From Actinomycetes bacterium (GTDB lineage: Bacteria; Actinomycetota; Acidimicrobiia; Acidimicrobiales; RAAP-2), in assembly GCA_021791635.1 (NCBI GenBank), contig JAJYWF010000015.1:1-32931 (forward strand): DNA of 32,931 nucleotides. The letters run 5' to 3'. Positions 21,324 through 29,122 of the stretch are shown here, piece after piece (positions within the stretch are counted from its first letter, which is position 1; each line of letters begins with the position of its first letter). The notes under the pieces were generated by a model. The model did not search any database. It had not been told where the DNA came from and was given only the letters and a program-made list of their open reading frames with translations. The position numbers were made by a program, and so were the translations under genes.

Positions 21324-24097
21324 ACGACCACCCTGAGGACCTCTTCGAGCGTGGTCTCACCGCTCAGCGCCTTCAGCAGCCCGTCCCGCCGCAGGGAGCG
21401 CATGCCCTGTTCCACAGCCATGCGCTCGATGTTCACAATGGACTCCTGCTCGATGATCATCCGGTCAATCTCCTCGCTCAATGTCATGACTTCGGCCAGC
21501 ACCGCCCGGCCGAAGTACCCCGTGTGGCTGCAGCTCCGACACCCGACGGCCCGGTACAGGGTCGACGTGTCGAGATCCTCTATGTCTGTCTCGTGGTACC
21601 CAGCCGAGAAGAAGTCCTTCTCCGAAGCTTCATAGGGCTCCTTGCACTGATCGCACAGGATTCGGGCCAATCGCTGGGTCAGCACGCAACTGAGCGACGA
21701 CGTGACCAGGAACGGCTCGATACCCATCTCGGTGAGCCGGAGGGGGGTGGCCGCGGCCGAGTTGGTGTGGAGGGTGGACAGCACCAGGTGCCCTGAGAGG
21801 GCCGCCTCCATGGCGATGGTCGCGGTGTCAGAGTCGCGGATCTCCCCGATGAGCACGACGTCGGGGTCAGCCCTCAAGATGGACTTGAGGGCCGTGGAGA
21901 AGTGGAGCCCGGCCTTCTTGTTGATCTGGACCTGGGTGATGCCGTCGATCTGGTACTCGACTGGGTCCTCCACGGTCACCACCGACTTCTCCTTGGTCAC
22001 CACTTCCTGGAGGGTGGCGTACAGGGTCGTCGTCTTGCCAGCGCCGGTGGGCCCGGTCACCAATATGACACCGTAGGGATGCTTGTACGCCCGGGCGTAG
22101 CGCTCGAGGGTGTCGGAGAAGAAGCCGAGCTCGGGCAGCGACCTGATGCTGGCCGACTTGTCCAGGAGGCGCATGACGCACGTCTCTCCGAACATCGAGG
22201 GCAGGGTGGCCAACCTCAAGTCGATCTGGCGGTCGCTCACCGACAACGACACTCGACCTTCTTGGGGGACGCGGTGCTCGGTGATGTCCATCTCGCCGAG
22301 CACCTTGAGCCGGCTCACCACGGACGAGTGGATGGACGCCGACGCCGAGGTGGCGTCGTGCATGACCCCGTCGATCCGGAACCGGATCCGCAGGCGCTTC
22401 GGCGTCGGCTCGATGTGGATGTCCGACGCCCGTTCGTTCAGGGCCTGGAGGATGAGCAGGTTCACGTAGCGGACGATGGGCGCGTCCTCGACGACCGCCT
22501 GAAGGCTCTCGAGCTCGAAGCCCGCACTCGCTCCGGAAGCTGCGTCGCTGGCCGCATCGAGAGCCACTCCTTCCACGTCGGCGTCGACGTTCTGGGAGTA
22601 GCGCACGTGCGTGGCGATCTGCGAGCGGGTGGCCACGACTGGGGTGAAGTTCCGCCCCATGATCGTCCGCAGGTCGTCCATGGCGAACACGTCCGTCGGG
22701 TTGGCCATCGCCACCAGGGGCACGCCGTTCTCCATCTTGATCGGCAGCACCATGTGGTGACGGGCCACCGACTCGGGGATCAGCCCGGCGACCGAGGTGT
22801 CGATGGGGAACTTGTCGAGGTCCACGAACTCGAGGCCCACCTCCTGGGCCATGGCCCGGACCAGGTCCTCCTCGGTGGCCATGTGGCGGTTGTAGAGGTA
22901 GCGGGCCAGGGACTCCCCGGTGGCCTGGTGCTCCCTGAGGGCTGCTTCCATCTCCTCGACGGTGACGCGGCCGGCCTCGACGAGGACCCGGGCCAGCGGC
23001 GGTCCGAAGGCGATCGACGGCGGCAGCCCGCCGGTGTCCACGACGCCGTACCCTTCGGGAACCGGTGGTGCATCACCGGTGGATGCCCCGACCGGCTGGT
23101 AGGAGCCGTACTCCGACGAGGGGGGCGGAGCCAGGATCTCCCGCAGCGACTCTTCGAGAGACGTGCTCGCCGTCGAAGGTGCTGGCTCCGGTGTCGCCCC
23201 CTCCACCGTGGTCGCGACGGAGTCGTAGTCGGCCGTGCCCAACGGCTCGGCCAGGTCGGAATCGGTGGCGTCACCGGCCAGCGCGTCAATCTCTGGCGCC
23301 GCTGCGAGCAACTCCTCGTCGGCGATCCCGCCATCCTCCTCTCCCTCTCCCTCTCGGACCAACGATCCCACCTCGGGCTCGATCACCTCAACCTCGGACA
23401 TCCCTGCCTTCTCGGCGACATCGGCCTCATCGGCTTCGGCCGCACCGGTCGCATCGGTCGCCTTGCGCCCCTTGCCCCGCGTCCCTCTGGCACGCCCGGT
23501 GGTGGCGTGCCCGTTACCCACGTGGCCGTTGGCGTCCTGCCCGTTCGAACTCCCGAGATCGTCGGCCGGCGGCAGCGTGCCGAGCTTCATCTCCGGCGCT
23601 TCCTCGAGCGCTTCGGCTTCCCCGCCGCCGACGGCATCTTCGAGCACCGCTTCGTCGACCACCGCAACCGAAGCCGTGGCCGGTTCGGTCTCCAACTCGG
23701 GCTCGGACGCCGGCCGGTTGCCCTCCCCGGGCTCTCCACCGTCGTCCCCTTGGACCGACACCACGGCGTCGGCCGCCTCGTCCTCCTCGGCGTCGCCTGG
23801 AGCGTAGAGCTGGCGGATCGCCCGTTCCACCTGGTCGGGACGGGCGACCACGGCGACGAACTCGCGCCCCACGCTGGTCCGCAGAGCGTCCATGGCGAAG
23901 AGATCACCCGGATCGGACACCGCGATGACCGGCGTGCCCAGTCGACGGCCGATGGGCACGGCGTGATGGCGACGGGCGACGGCTTCGGTCAAGAGTGCGG
24001 CCGCGCCAGGGGCGAGTGCCGACTGAGTGAGGTCCACGAACCGCAGTCCGTGCTGCTCAGCCAGTCGCCGGGCACTTTCCTCGGCGTCGTCGCCCAT
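21320..24097 (-). CDS. pilB: Type IV pilus assembly ATPase PilB with duplicated N-terminal domain
   Basis: A 925-residue extension motor, much longer than the usual 550-580. Residues about 5-100 are a GspE_N/MshEN domain (LAEQHGLRFVDL, then VIAVSDPGDLFAMDALR). Residues about 100-350 are an acidic, Glu/Asp/Ala/Thr-rich presumably disordered linker. A second MshEN region (about 355-510) repeats the pattern (MAQEVGLEFVDL and VAMANPTDVFAMDDLR). The ATPase core from about 535 has ASDIHIEPTPKRLRIRFR, Walker A GPTGAGKTTT near 685, VEDPVEYQIDG, Walker B PDVVLIGEIRD, His box GHLVLSTLHTNSA, and the tetracysteine ILCDQC...GCRSC zinc site. ATG 24097 has GAGGGGGA at a proper distance; GTG 24100 is adjacent. 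It heads the unit pilB-pilT-pilC. Confidence 0.95.
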   Translation of the reverse strand: MGDDAEESARRLAEQHGLRFVDLTQSALAPGAAALLTEAVARRHHAVPIGRRLGTPVIAVSDPGDLFAMDALRTSVGREFVAVVARPDQVERAIRQLYAPGDAEEDEAADAVVSVQGDDGGEPGEGNRPASEPELETEPATASVAVVDEAVLEDAVGGGEAEALEEAPEMKLGTLPPADDLGSSNGQDANGHVGNGHATTGRARGTRGKGRKATDATGAAEADEADVAEKAGMSEVEVIEPEVGSLVREGEGEEDGGIADEELLAAAPEIDALAGDATDSDLAEPLGTADYDSVATTVEGATPEPAPSTASTSLEESLREILAPPPSSEYGSYQPVGASTGDAPPVPEGYGVVDTGGLPPSIAFGPPLARVLVEAGRVTVEEMEAALREHQATGESLARYLYNRHMATEEDLVRAMAQEVGLEFVDLDKFPIDTSVAGLIPESVARHHMVLPIKMENGVPLVAMANPTDVFAMDDLRTIMGRNFTPVVATRSQIATHVRYSQNVDADVEGVALDAASDAASGASAGFELESLQAVVEDAPIVRYVNLLILQALNERASDIHIEPTPKRLRIRFRIDGVMHDATSASASIHSSVVSRLKVLGEMDITEHRVPQEGRVSLSVSDRQIDLRLATLPSMFGETCVMRLLDKSASIRSLPELGFFSDTLERYARAYKHPYGVILVTGPTGAGKTTTLYATLQEVVTKEKSVVTVEDPVEYQIDGITQVQINKKAGLHFSTALKSILRADPDVVLIGEIRDSDTATIAMEAALSGHLVLSTLHTNSAAATPLRLTEMGIEPFLVTSSLSCVLTQRLARILCDQCKEPYEASEKDFFSAGYHETDIEDLDTSTLYRAVGCRSCSHTGYFGRAVLAEVMTLSEEIDRMIIEQESIVNIERMAVEQGMRSLRRDGLLKALSGETTLEEVLRVVV

Positions 24098-24127
24098 CAC
24101 TTTCCCCCTCAGTCGGTTCTCCGCCCG

Positions 24128-24133
24128 AACCTA
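24128..24133 (-). promoter_or_regulatory. -10-like box TAGGTT for the pilB unit
   Basis: TAGGTT on the minus strand lies 30 nt before the pilB ATG, leaving a short leader that contains the pilB Shine-Dalgarno. The 245-bp pilB/pilD gap also holds a tandem CTGTACTT repeat at 24188-24203 that could be an operator. Confidence 0.35.
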
Positions 24134-24187
24134 CCCTCACCGTCCCGGTTCGCCGGCACCGCCCGGATCGGCGCTCCACATCCATCC

Positions 24188-24203
24188 CTGTACTTCTGTA
24201 CTT
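24188..24203. repeat. Tandem CTGTACTT octamer in the pilB/pilD divergent region
   Basis: CTGTACTT occurs twice in direct tandem. It is an AT-richer island between two divergent pilus genes, so a regulator site is conceivable. Only two copies are present. Confidence 0.4.
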
Positions 24204-24327
24204 CCCCGCACGGCAACGGCCCAACCCGAGCTTCCGGGTTCCGTCCGGCCCAACAACGATACCCCTGATCGGGATCGGTTGGTAGTCCCATTCCTGCCCA
24301 CGGGGATGTGAGCCCCACCCCGGCGGC

Positions 24328-24333
24328 TACAAT
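24328..24333 (+). promoter_or_regulatory. -10 box TACAAT for the prepilin-peptidase-like gene
   Basis: TACAAT, one base from the TATAAT consensus, ends 9 nt before ATG 24343. No -35 is evident and no Shine-Dalgarno of good quality intervenes, so the message would be leaderless or nearly so. Confidence 0.5.
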
Positions 24334-24342
24334 CCGGGGCCC

Positions 24343-25134
24343 ATGGCACCGGCGACGGCCCAGTGGGTGCTCCAGGTGACCGGGGCCGGCCTGTTCGGCC
24401 TGGTCATCGGCTCGTTCCTCAACGTCGTCATCTACCGGGTACCCCGCAAGATGTCTGTCGTCCGGCCGCCCTCGCACTGCCCTACCTGTGGCACGCAACT
24501 CGGCGCCGTCGAGAACGTACCGTTGATCTCCTGGGTGCTCCTGCGGGCGAAGTGCCGGCACTGCCACGCATCAATCTCGCCCCGCTATCCCCTGGTGGAG
24601 CTGGCAACCGGTCTGGCGTTCCTCGGACTGGCCTGGTCGACCGAGGTCACCCACGCCCTGCCCTTCCTCCTCGTCGTGGCAGGGTCGGCACTGGCTGGCG
24701 GGGGCATCGCCGCCGACGGCCTGGCCGTCCCCCCGTCCATTGCAGCCGTGGCATTCGGGGGTGCGGCCGGGCTCGCCGCGCTGGCCGCAGCTTCGGGCCA
24801 GCCCGGACGCGTCGGCTGGTCGGCCCTCGGGGGGGTGACCGTGGCGGTGGCAGGTGCAGCAGCCCTGGCCGCCACGCCGTCTCGACCACGACGTCGCCAG
24901 CTCCGCGAGCGATGGGGGTCAGTGCTCACCTTGACGGCTCTGGGCTGGTCGGCCAGCTGGCTCTGGGCGCCCGGAGGCGTGATCTTCGCCGGGTGGATCA
25001 CCCTGGTGCTGCTAGCGACCCAGGTCGAGCGGGCACGGTCACGCGCCAGGGGAATTCCGATCCCCGTCGCCATCGTGACCTTGGGGGGTCTGACCCTGCT
25101 GGTGGCCGGGTCTCTCCTCAGCACCCGGGTCTGA
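24343..25134 (+). CDS. Prepilin-peptidase (PilD/A24)-like protein, second catalytic Asp apparently missing
   Basis: A 263-residue polytopic protein. The N-terminal A24 methylase-type domain is well conserved: GSFLNVVIYRVPRKM, then HCPTCG and CRHCHASISPRYPLVE with the two CxxC zinc pairs. In active enzymes the peptidase half has one Asp near LxxxxxxxP and another in GxGD. D125 in IAADGLAVPPSI fits the first. The region aligned with GxGD by following context (ALGW) reads ERWGSVLTLTALGW, so Ser193 stands where Asp is expected. No other GxGD exists in the protein. About six hydrophobic segments are present. It may be a pseudo-enzyme that retains methylation or zinc binding, or an enzyme using another residue. 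It is divergent from pilB. The assignment to the family is firm, activity is doubtful. Confidence 0.88.
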   Translation: MAPATAQWVLQVTGAGLFGLVIGSFLNVVIYRVPRKMSVVRPPSHCPTCGTQLGAVENVPLISWVLLRAKCRHCHASISPRYPLVELATGLAFLGLAWSTEVTHALPFLLVVAGSALAGGGIAADGLAVPPSIAAVAFGGAAGLAALAAASGQPGRVGWSALGGVTVAVAGAAALAATPSRPRRRQLRERWGSVLTLTALGWSASWLWAPGGVIFAGWITLVLLATQVERARSRARGIPIPVAIVTLGGLTLLVAGSLLSTRV

Positions 25135-25238
25135 CCAGAGCACCTGAGGCAGGCAGTACCCCCACCGACGTCGTGACGGTGCTCGACCCAGACGGTGACC
25201 AGGCGGCCAGTCGGCCCTACGAGCTGAGCCCGTGGGTC

Positions 25239-26339
25239 CTACCAGTTCGTCCCGGTGGTGACCAGCCCGCGACGTTCGAGCATGACCCGGAGATCGTGCG
25301 GGTTCGACGCCATGAGGAGGGCCTCGTCGAGCGTCACGGCTCCGTTCTGGAGAAGCTGGGCCAGGCTCTGGTCGAACGTCTGCATCCCGTAGTACTCACC
25401 TTCGGCGATGATCTGCTCGATGTCGGCGGTGAGGTCGGGATCGGCGATGCTCTGCCGGATGCGGCCGTTCACGACCATGATCTCCAACGCCGGGACACGC
25501 CCCCTTCCATCGGCGCGGCGGACGAGGCGCTGGGCTACGGTCCCCTGGAGCGCTCCGGACAGCGACACCCTGGCCTGGGCCTGCTGGTGCGGCGGGAAGA
25601 AGTCGATGACCCGGTTGATCGTCTCGGTGGCATTGATGGTGTGAAGGGTCGTGAGCACAAGGTGACCCGTCTCGGCGGCGGAGAGCGCCGCCGAGGCCGT
25701 CTCGATGTCCCGCATCTCGCCCACCAGGATCACATCGGGATCCTGGCGGAGCACCACCCGCATGGCAGTGGCGAAGCTCTCGGTGTCGAACCCCACTTCC
25801 CTCTGGTCCACGGCGGCGACGTTGTCCCGGTGGAGGTACTCGATCGGGTCTTCAATGGTGATGATGTGGCACGGTCGAGTCCGATTGATGTAGTCGACCA
25901 TGGTGGCCAGGGTCGTCGTCTTTCCCGAGCCCGTCGGTCCCGTGACCAGGACCAGCCCCCGCTGCCCGGACGCCAGCTCGTAGATGACCGGGGGCAGCCC
26001 GAGCTCTTCGGCCGACCCCGGATTGGGCCGGACCCATCGCAGGGCGATCGCTACGGAGCTTCGCTGGAAGTAGGCGTTCACGCGGAACCTTCCGACGCCG
26101 GCCACCGAATAGGCGAAGTCCGCCTCGTGGCGCTTCTCGAAGATCTCGGCCACCTGGGCCGGCATGATCGCTTCGGCCAGCGCCTCGGTGTCTTGAGGGC
26201 TGAACCTCTCCTCGTCGGCGAGGGTGTAGAGGACGCCGTCGATCCGCATCCGCGGCGGAGCTCCGGGCTTCACGTGCAGGTCCGAACCCTGTCGTTCGGC
26301 CAGCATGGAGAGCAGCCGGTCGAGGTCGCCTTGGTCCAC
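25239..26339 (-). CDS. pilT: Pilus retraction ATPase PilT (canonical)
   Basis: A 366-residue hexameric ATPase of standard length and layout. The N-terminal PAS-like region begins MDQGDLDRLLSMLAERQGSDLH with VKPGAPPRMRIDGVL. Walker A is GPTGSGKTTT near residue 132, followed by EDPIEYLHRDNVAAVDQREVG, Walker B DPDVILVGEMRD, His box TGHLVLTTLHTINATET, and VNGRIRQSIADPD in the position of the AIRNLIRE retraction motif. The Asp/Glu and His boxes are complete. The start codon is GTG at 26339 with TAGGCT 8 nt upstream and no Shine-Dalgarno. It is convergent with the PilD-like gene and separated from the pilB unit, so it may be regulated independently of the MshEN-bearing paralogue. Confidence 0.95.
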   Translation of the reverse strand: MDQGDLDRLLSMLAERQGSDLHVKPGAPPRMRIDGVLYTLADEERFSPQDTEALAEAIMPAQVAEIFEKRHEADFAYSVAGVGRFRVNAYFQRSSVAIALRWVRPNPGSAEELGLPPVIYELASGQRGLVLVTGPTGSGKTTTLATMVDYINRTRPCHIITIEDPIEYLHRDNVAAVDQREVGFDTESFATAMRVVLRQDPDVILVGEMRDIETASAALSAAETGHLVLTTLHTINATETINRVIDFFPPHQQAQARVSLSGALQGTVAQRLVRRADGRGRVPALEIMVVNGRIRQSIADPDLTADIEQIIAEGEYYGMQTFDQSLAQLLQNGAVTLDEALLMASNPHDLRVMLERRGLVTTGTNW

Positions 26340-26347
26340 GAGTGACT

Positions 26348-26353
26348 AGCCTA
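26348..26353 (-). promoter_or_regulatory. -10-like box TAGGCT for canonical pilT
   Basis: TAGGCT on the minus strand ends 8 nt before the GTG start at 26339, the same hexamer as before gpsA and pafBC but without their flanking identity. Confidence 0.45.
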
Positions 26354-26515
26354 GATCGATTGCCCGTGTCCTGCCCGGGTCGGCGACCGAGAACGGGGCC
26401 ACGCCACCGGCGAGGTCCCCAGCTTCGGGCCGGGTGCGCTAGGAGGCTTGGCGTGGGATCGAGCCCAGGTGCGGATCCCTGGACGTGCATGGACACCGAT
26501 CACCGGAGGAACGCG

Positions 26516-26953
26516 ATGACCGCAATGCGTCCAACATCGGGTGCGATCGAAGGCCCGATGCAGTACCCGGACCCGATCCCGGCACCGGGGAGGGTGAGCG
26601 GGCCGCCGGCAAGCAACTTCACGTTCACCGACGTGTACCTGCTCATCTCCTCGGGACCTGACGGCTCCACGGCCGTAGGGGAATTGCAGCTCGGCATCGG
26701 TCCGGCCGGGCTGTGGGTATCGAAGACGGACGGAAATCCGGTGTGGACGACGGACTGGGGTCACGTGAAGGATCTCGCCGCCCCGGAACGAGCCAAGCTG
26801 CCCGGCGGCAAACAAGGCGTGGTGCTCGTCGTGGTCACCCAGGACGACCGTGCTCACCGATTCGTCGTCCCCTCTGCCCATCCCGCGGCGTTTGAGGACG
26901 CGCTGGCCCGATTCGCCGGGATCCACGGCGCGCTCCTGACGCGCCGGCGTTGA
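26516..26953 (+). CDS. Hypothetical 145-residue protein, possible PH-like fold
   Basis: No named family recognised. After a Pro-rich, flexible start (about 35 residues) come regular strands: FTFTDVYLLISSGPDGST, GELQLGIGPAGLWVSKTDG, then VWTTDWGHVKDLAAPE, KQGVVLVVVTQDDRAHRFVV, and a final helix HPAAFEDALARFAGIHGALL. The seven-strand-plus-helix pattern resembles PH-like domains; this is inference from the pattern only. Start ATG 26516 has an excellent Shine-Dalgarno GGAGGA 5 nt upstream; ATG at 26525 or 26558 are less likely. There is no signal peptide or membrane segment. It lies divergent from pilT, between pilus blocks, so a pilus-related role is possible. Confidence 0.7.
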   Translation: MTAMRPTSGAIEGPMQYPDPIPAPGRVSGPPASNFTFTDVYLLISSGPDGSTAVGELQLGIGPAGLWVSKTDGNPVWTTDWGHVKDLAAPERAKLPGGKQGVVLVVVTQDDRAHRFVVPSAHPAAFEDALARFAGIHGALLTRRR

Positions 26954-27122
26954 TGCGTCGGGATGCCCGCCTGGAGGTACGTGGCCGGCCCCCCATGTGC
27001 GGTCTCGTACTGCTCTCGTAGCGACCGAGCACATGGCCATGGGATCGACGACCGCGCCTCGGATGTGGGTGAGGTCCGAGGGAACAGAGGACCGCGAAGA
27101 CGACGGACCGGGGCGACGACGC

Positions 27123-27497
27123 TCAGGACTTCGACGCGCTGTGAAGCTCGTCGACCGAGAGCTCGGCGGTGGCCTCCCCCCCGCACTGCGGGCAGTGCTC
27201 CACGTGGCGCCACGATCGCAGCAGACGGCTCCCGTCGGGGTTGAGTAGCACCACGAAGGATTCGGAGTCTCGGTCCAGGCGGAGACCGAAGTACGGGCGC
27301 CACTCAGTCGACGCCTGCCTGGCGTCGAGGTCGAGGCCCTTCAGGATCCGACGGAAGCGCATCCGCTCGGTGTCGAAGATCCACGTGCTATTGCACGATT
27401 CGAGCACCGTGGGCAGCACGCGGTCGGAAGGATCTGTGGCGTGGCGGTCCACGGTCGCGATCTTGCCCGAGCCAAGTGTGGGTTCCGCGACGTCCAC
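27123..27497 (-). CDS. Hypothetical protein with a CPQCG motif
   Basis: A 124-residue protein of unknown function. The central part, SCNSTWIFDTERMRFRRILKG, then WRPYFGLRLDRDSESFVVLLN, reads as a small beta-rich domain, followed by CPQCGGEATAEL, a half zinc-ribbon. The GTG at 27497 gives the full length but has no Shine-Dalgarno; an in-frame GTG around residue 27 (RVLPTVLES) could be the true start, with the conserved-looking part beginning soon after. It is 33 bp downstream of the carboxyltransferase gene on the same strand and may be co-transcribed with it. Confidence 0.6.
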   Translation of the reverse strand: MDVAEPTLGSGKIATVDRHATDPSDRVLPTVLESCNSTWIFDTERMRFRRILKGLDLDARQASTEWRPYFGLRLDRDSESFVVLLNPDGSRLLRSWRHVEHCPQCGGEATAELSVDELHSASKS

Positions 27498-27530
27498 ATT
27501 GCAATTGGATGAAGGCTGTGGAGCACCTGG

Positions 27531-28889
27531 TCAGAGGGGCCCGGCGTCGTGCTTCTTTCCGGCGAGCGGCTCACGTTTGCTCCACAGGGCAGACAGTCCC
27601 TGCACCAGGGAACGCCGAGTGTCGGCCGGATCGATGACCGCATCGACGAATCCCCGTTCGGCGGCAGGCCACGGGGTCAAGAAGGTGTCGGCGTAGGACT
27701 CTTCGAGCCTCGCCCGGTCGGCGCCGGACTGCCGGCGGTAGAGGATCTGCACGGCGCCGGGTGCACCCATCACGGCCACCTCGGCACCCGGCCACGCCAG
27801 GCAGAGATCGTTCCCAAGGCCTTTCGAGTCCATCACGATGTAGGCGCCACCGAACGCCTTGCGCAGGATCACACACAGTCGGGGAACCGTGGCTTCGGCA
27901 TAGGCGAAGGCCAGCTCGGCTCCGTGACGGATCATGCCCCGCCACTCGAGGTCCTTGCCCGGGAGGAAGCCCGGGGTGTCCACCATCGTGATGACCGGAA
28001 GGTTGAACGTGTCACACAGCCGCACGAACCTTGCCCCCTTCTGAGAGGCGCAGATGTCGAGCGTGCCGGCCAGAGCCGCCGGCTGGTTCGCCACGACTCC
28101 GACTGCTCGACCACCGAGACGGGCGAACGCCGTCACGAGTTGAGGGGCCCAGTCGGTCCACAGCTCGCACGTCGTCCCGTCATCGACCACGGCGTAGATG
28201 ACATGCCTCACGTCGTAAGACGCCCCCGGACGGGCTGGCACCAGCTCCCTCAGCTCAGGGGTCCGACGGTCCTGTGGGTCTGCGTTGCGCTCGTAGGGTG
28301 CCGCTTCGTCGGCGTGCCGGGGAAGGAACCCGAGCAGGTCGGCCACCGAAGCCGCGACGTCGTCGGACTCGACCGCGCAGAGCCCGCTGGAGCGGGCGTG
28401 CATGCCCACTCCACCCAGTGCGTCGATCCCCACCGTGATCCCCGTGAACTCGGCCACCATCGACGGACCCGAGACGAAAGCGACCGCGGCTCCGGTCATC
28501 ACCACCAGGTCGGCCAGCCCCAGTAGGAGGGCCGGGCCCGAGATCACCGGCCCGGTGGCGGCGGCAATCACCGGCACCACCCCCGAGCAGGCTGCGACTG
28601 CCGCCGCCGCCCCTCCCCATCCGTGGAGGGCATCGACACCGTCGGACACGTCGGCTCCGCTGGTGGCCAGCTCGAGCACGAGCGGCAGCCGGAGCCGGAG
28701 AGCCGTTCTCGCCGCCTCGGCCAAGCTCTCGCCGTCGCGTCTGGCCAGCGCTCCCCGGCGACGGTCGGACGCCGTCCGGGCGACCACCATTGCTCGGCCG
28801 CCGGTCGAGCAGACGTCCACCGCGACCGTCCCGACCACCCCGGCTCGCACCGGCACGCCCCTGTCCGAGGCATCGCCAGTCGCACGCAT
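27531..28889 (-). CDS. Acyl-CoA carboxylase carboxyltransferase-like protein
   Basis: A 452-residue biotin-dependent carboxyltransferase homologue, about 60-80 residues shorter than propionyl- or acetyl-CoA carboxylase beta chains because the N-terminal CT subdomain is reduced. The C-terminal subdomain is well kept: CDTFNLPVITMVDTPGFLPG, then GMIRHGAELAFAYAEATVPR, the glycine-rich KAFGGAYIVMDSKGLG with GA backbone-amide motif, and AEVAVMGAPGAVQILYRR. The N-terminal part has GPVISGPALLLGLADLVVM and the GG motif LGGVGMHARSSG. It would transfer CO2 from carboxybiotin to an acyl-CoA but no biotin carboxylase or carrier gene is near. The ATG at 28889 has a TACACT box 7 nt upstream. It may start a small unit with the CPQCG protein. 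Confidence 0.85.
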   Translation of the reverse strand: MRATGDASDRGVPVRAGVVGTVAVDVCSTGGRAMVVARTASDRRRGALARRDGESLAEAARTALRLRLPLVLELATSGADVSDGVDALHGWGGAAAAVAACSGVVPVIAAATGPVISGPALLLGLADLVVMTGAAVAFVSGPSMVAEFTGITVGIDALGGVGMHARSSGLCAVESDDVAASVADLLGFLPRHADEAAPYERNADPQDRRTPELRELVPARPGASYDVRHVIYAVVDDGTTCELWTDWAPQLVTAFARLGGRAVGVVANQPAALAGTLDICASQKGARFVRLCDTFNLPVITMVDTPGFLPGKDLEWRGMIRHGAELAFAYAEATVPRLCVILRKAFGGAYIVMDSKGLGNDLCLAWPGAEVAVMGAPGAVQILYRRQSGADRARLEESYADTFLTPWPAAERGFVDAVIDPADTRRSLVQGLSALWSKREPLAGKKHDAGPL

Positions 28890-28896
28890 CTTGTGT

Positions 28897-28902
28897 AGTG
28901 TA
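28897..28902 (-). promoter_or_regulatory. -10 box TACACT for the carboxyltransferase gene
   Basis: TACACT on the minus strand ends 7 nt before the ATG at 28889, within a local AT-rich run (GTGTAAAA on the plus strand). The same hexamer precedes cofC at nearly the same distance. Confidence 0.5.
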
Positions 28903-28976
28903 AAACCCCGGTACTCACCTTCCGCGGTGTGAACCGGAATTGTGATCGGGGGCTCGCCTCGGAGGGGAACGGACGC

Positions 28977-29019
28977 TACAGTCTCGATGCTTCTCTGTGC
29001 TTCTCCGTGAGTGTAGGGT
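28977..29019 (+). promoter_or_regulatory. Candidate promoter region of the pilMN-pilO unit
   Basis: TACAGT (28977-28982) and TAGGGT (29014-29019) are TAnnnT boxes in the 233-bp gap before the pilM-pilN fusion. TACAGT is 4 nt from an ATG opening a 7-codon frame (MLLCASP) ending in TGA, and GTGCTTCTC-like direct repeats lie in between. A leader-peptide arrangement is possible, but evidence is weak. Confidence 0.3.
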
Positions 29020-29122
29020 GAGCGCTCGGTCGGGATGTGATGTGGCCGGTGAACGGCAAGACGGAGCTTCCGTGGTGTGAGCGAGAGCGGTGTGATGGCT
29101 TCAGCGATGGGGGGCTGGACGG

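Noticed and set aside
21902-24268. 788-codon plus-strand frame antisense to pilB
   Set aside because: Low-complexity His/Arg/Gly translation. The real gene is on the minus strand with full motor motifs.
25135-25238. Terminator between the PilD-like gene and pilT
   Set aside because: Only a weak GAGCAC/GTGCTC pairing over a long loop is present, which is not convincing.
24363-26345. 660-codon plus-strand frame across the PilD-like gene and pilT
   Set aside because: It crosses one gene out of frame and runs antisense to another, and no domain is visible.
28890-29122. Possible small RNA or tRNA in the carboxyltransferase/pilM gap
   Set aside because: I find TAnnnT boxes and short direct repeats but no cloverleaf or conserved RNA fold.
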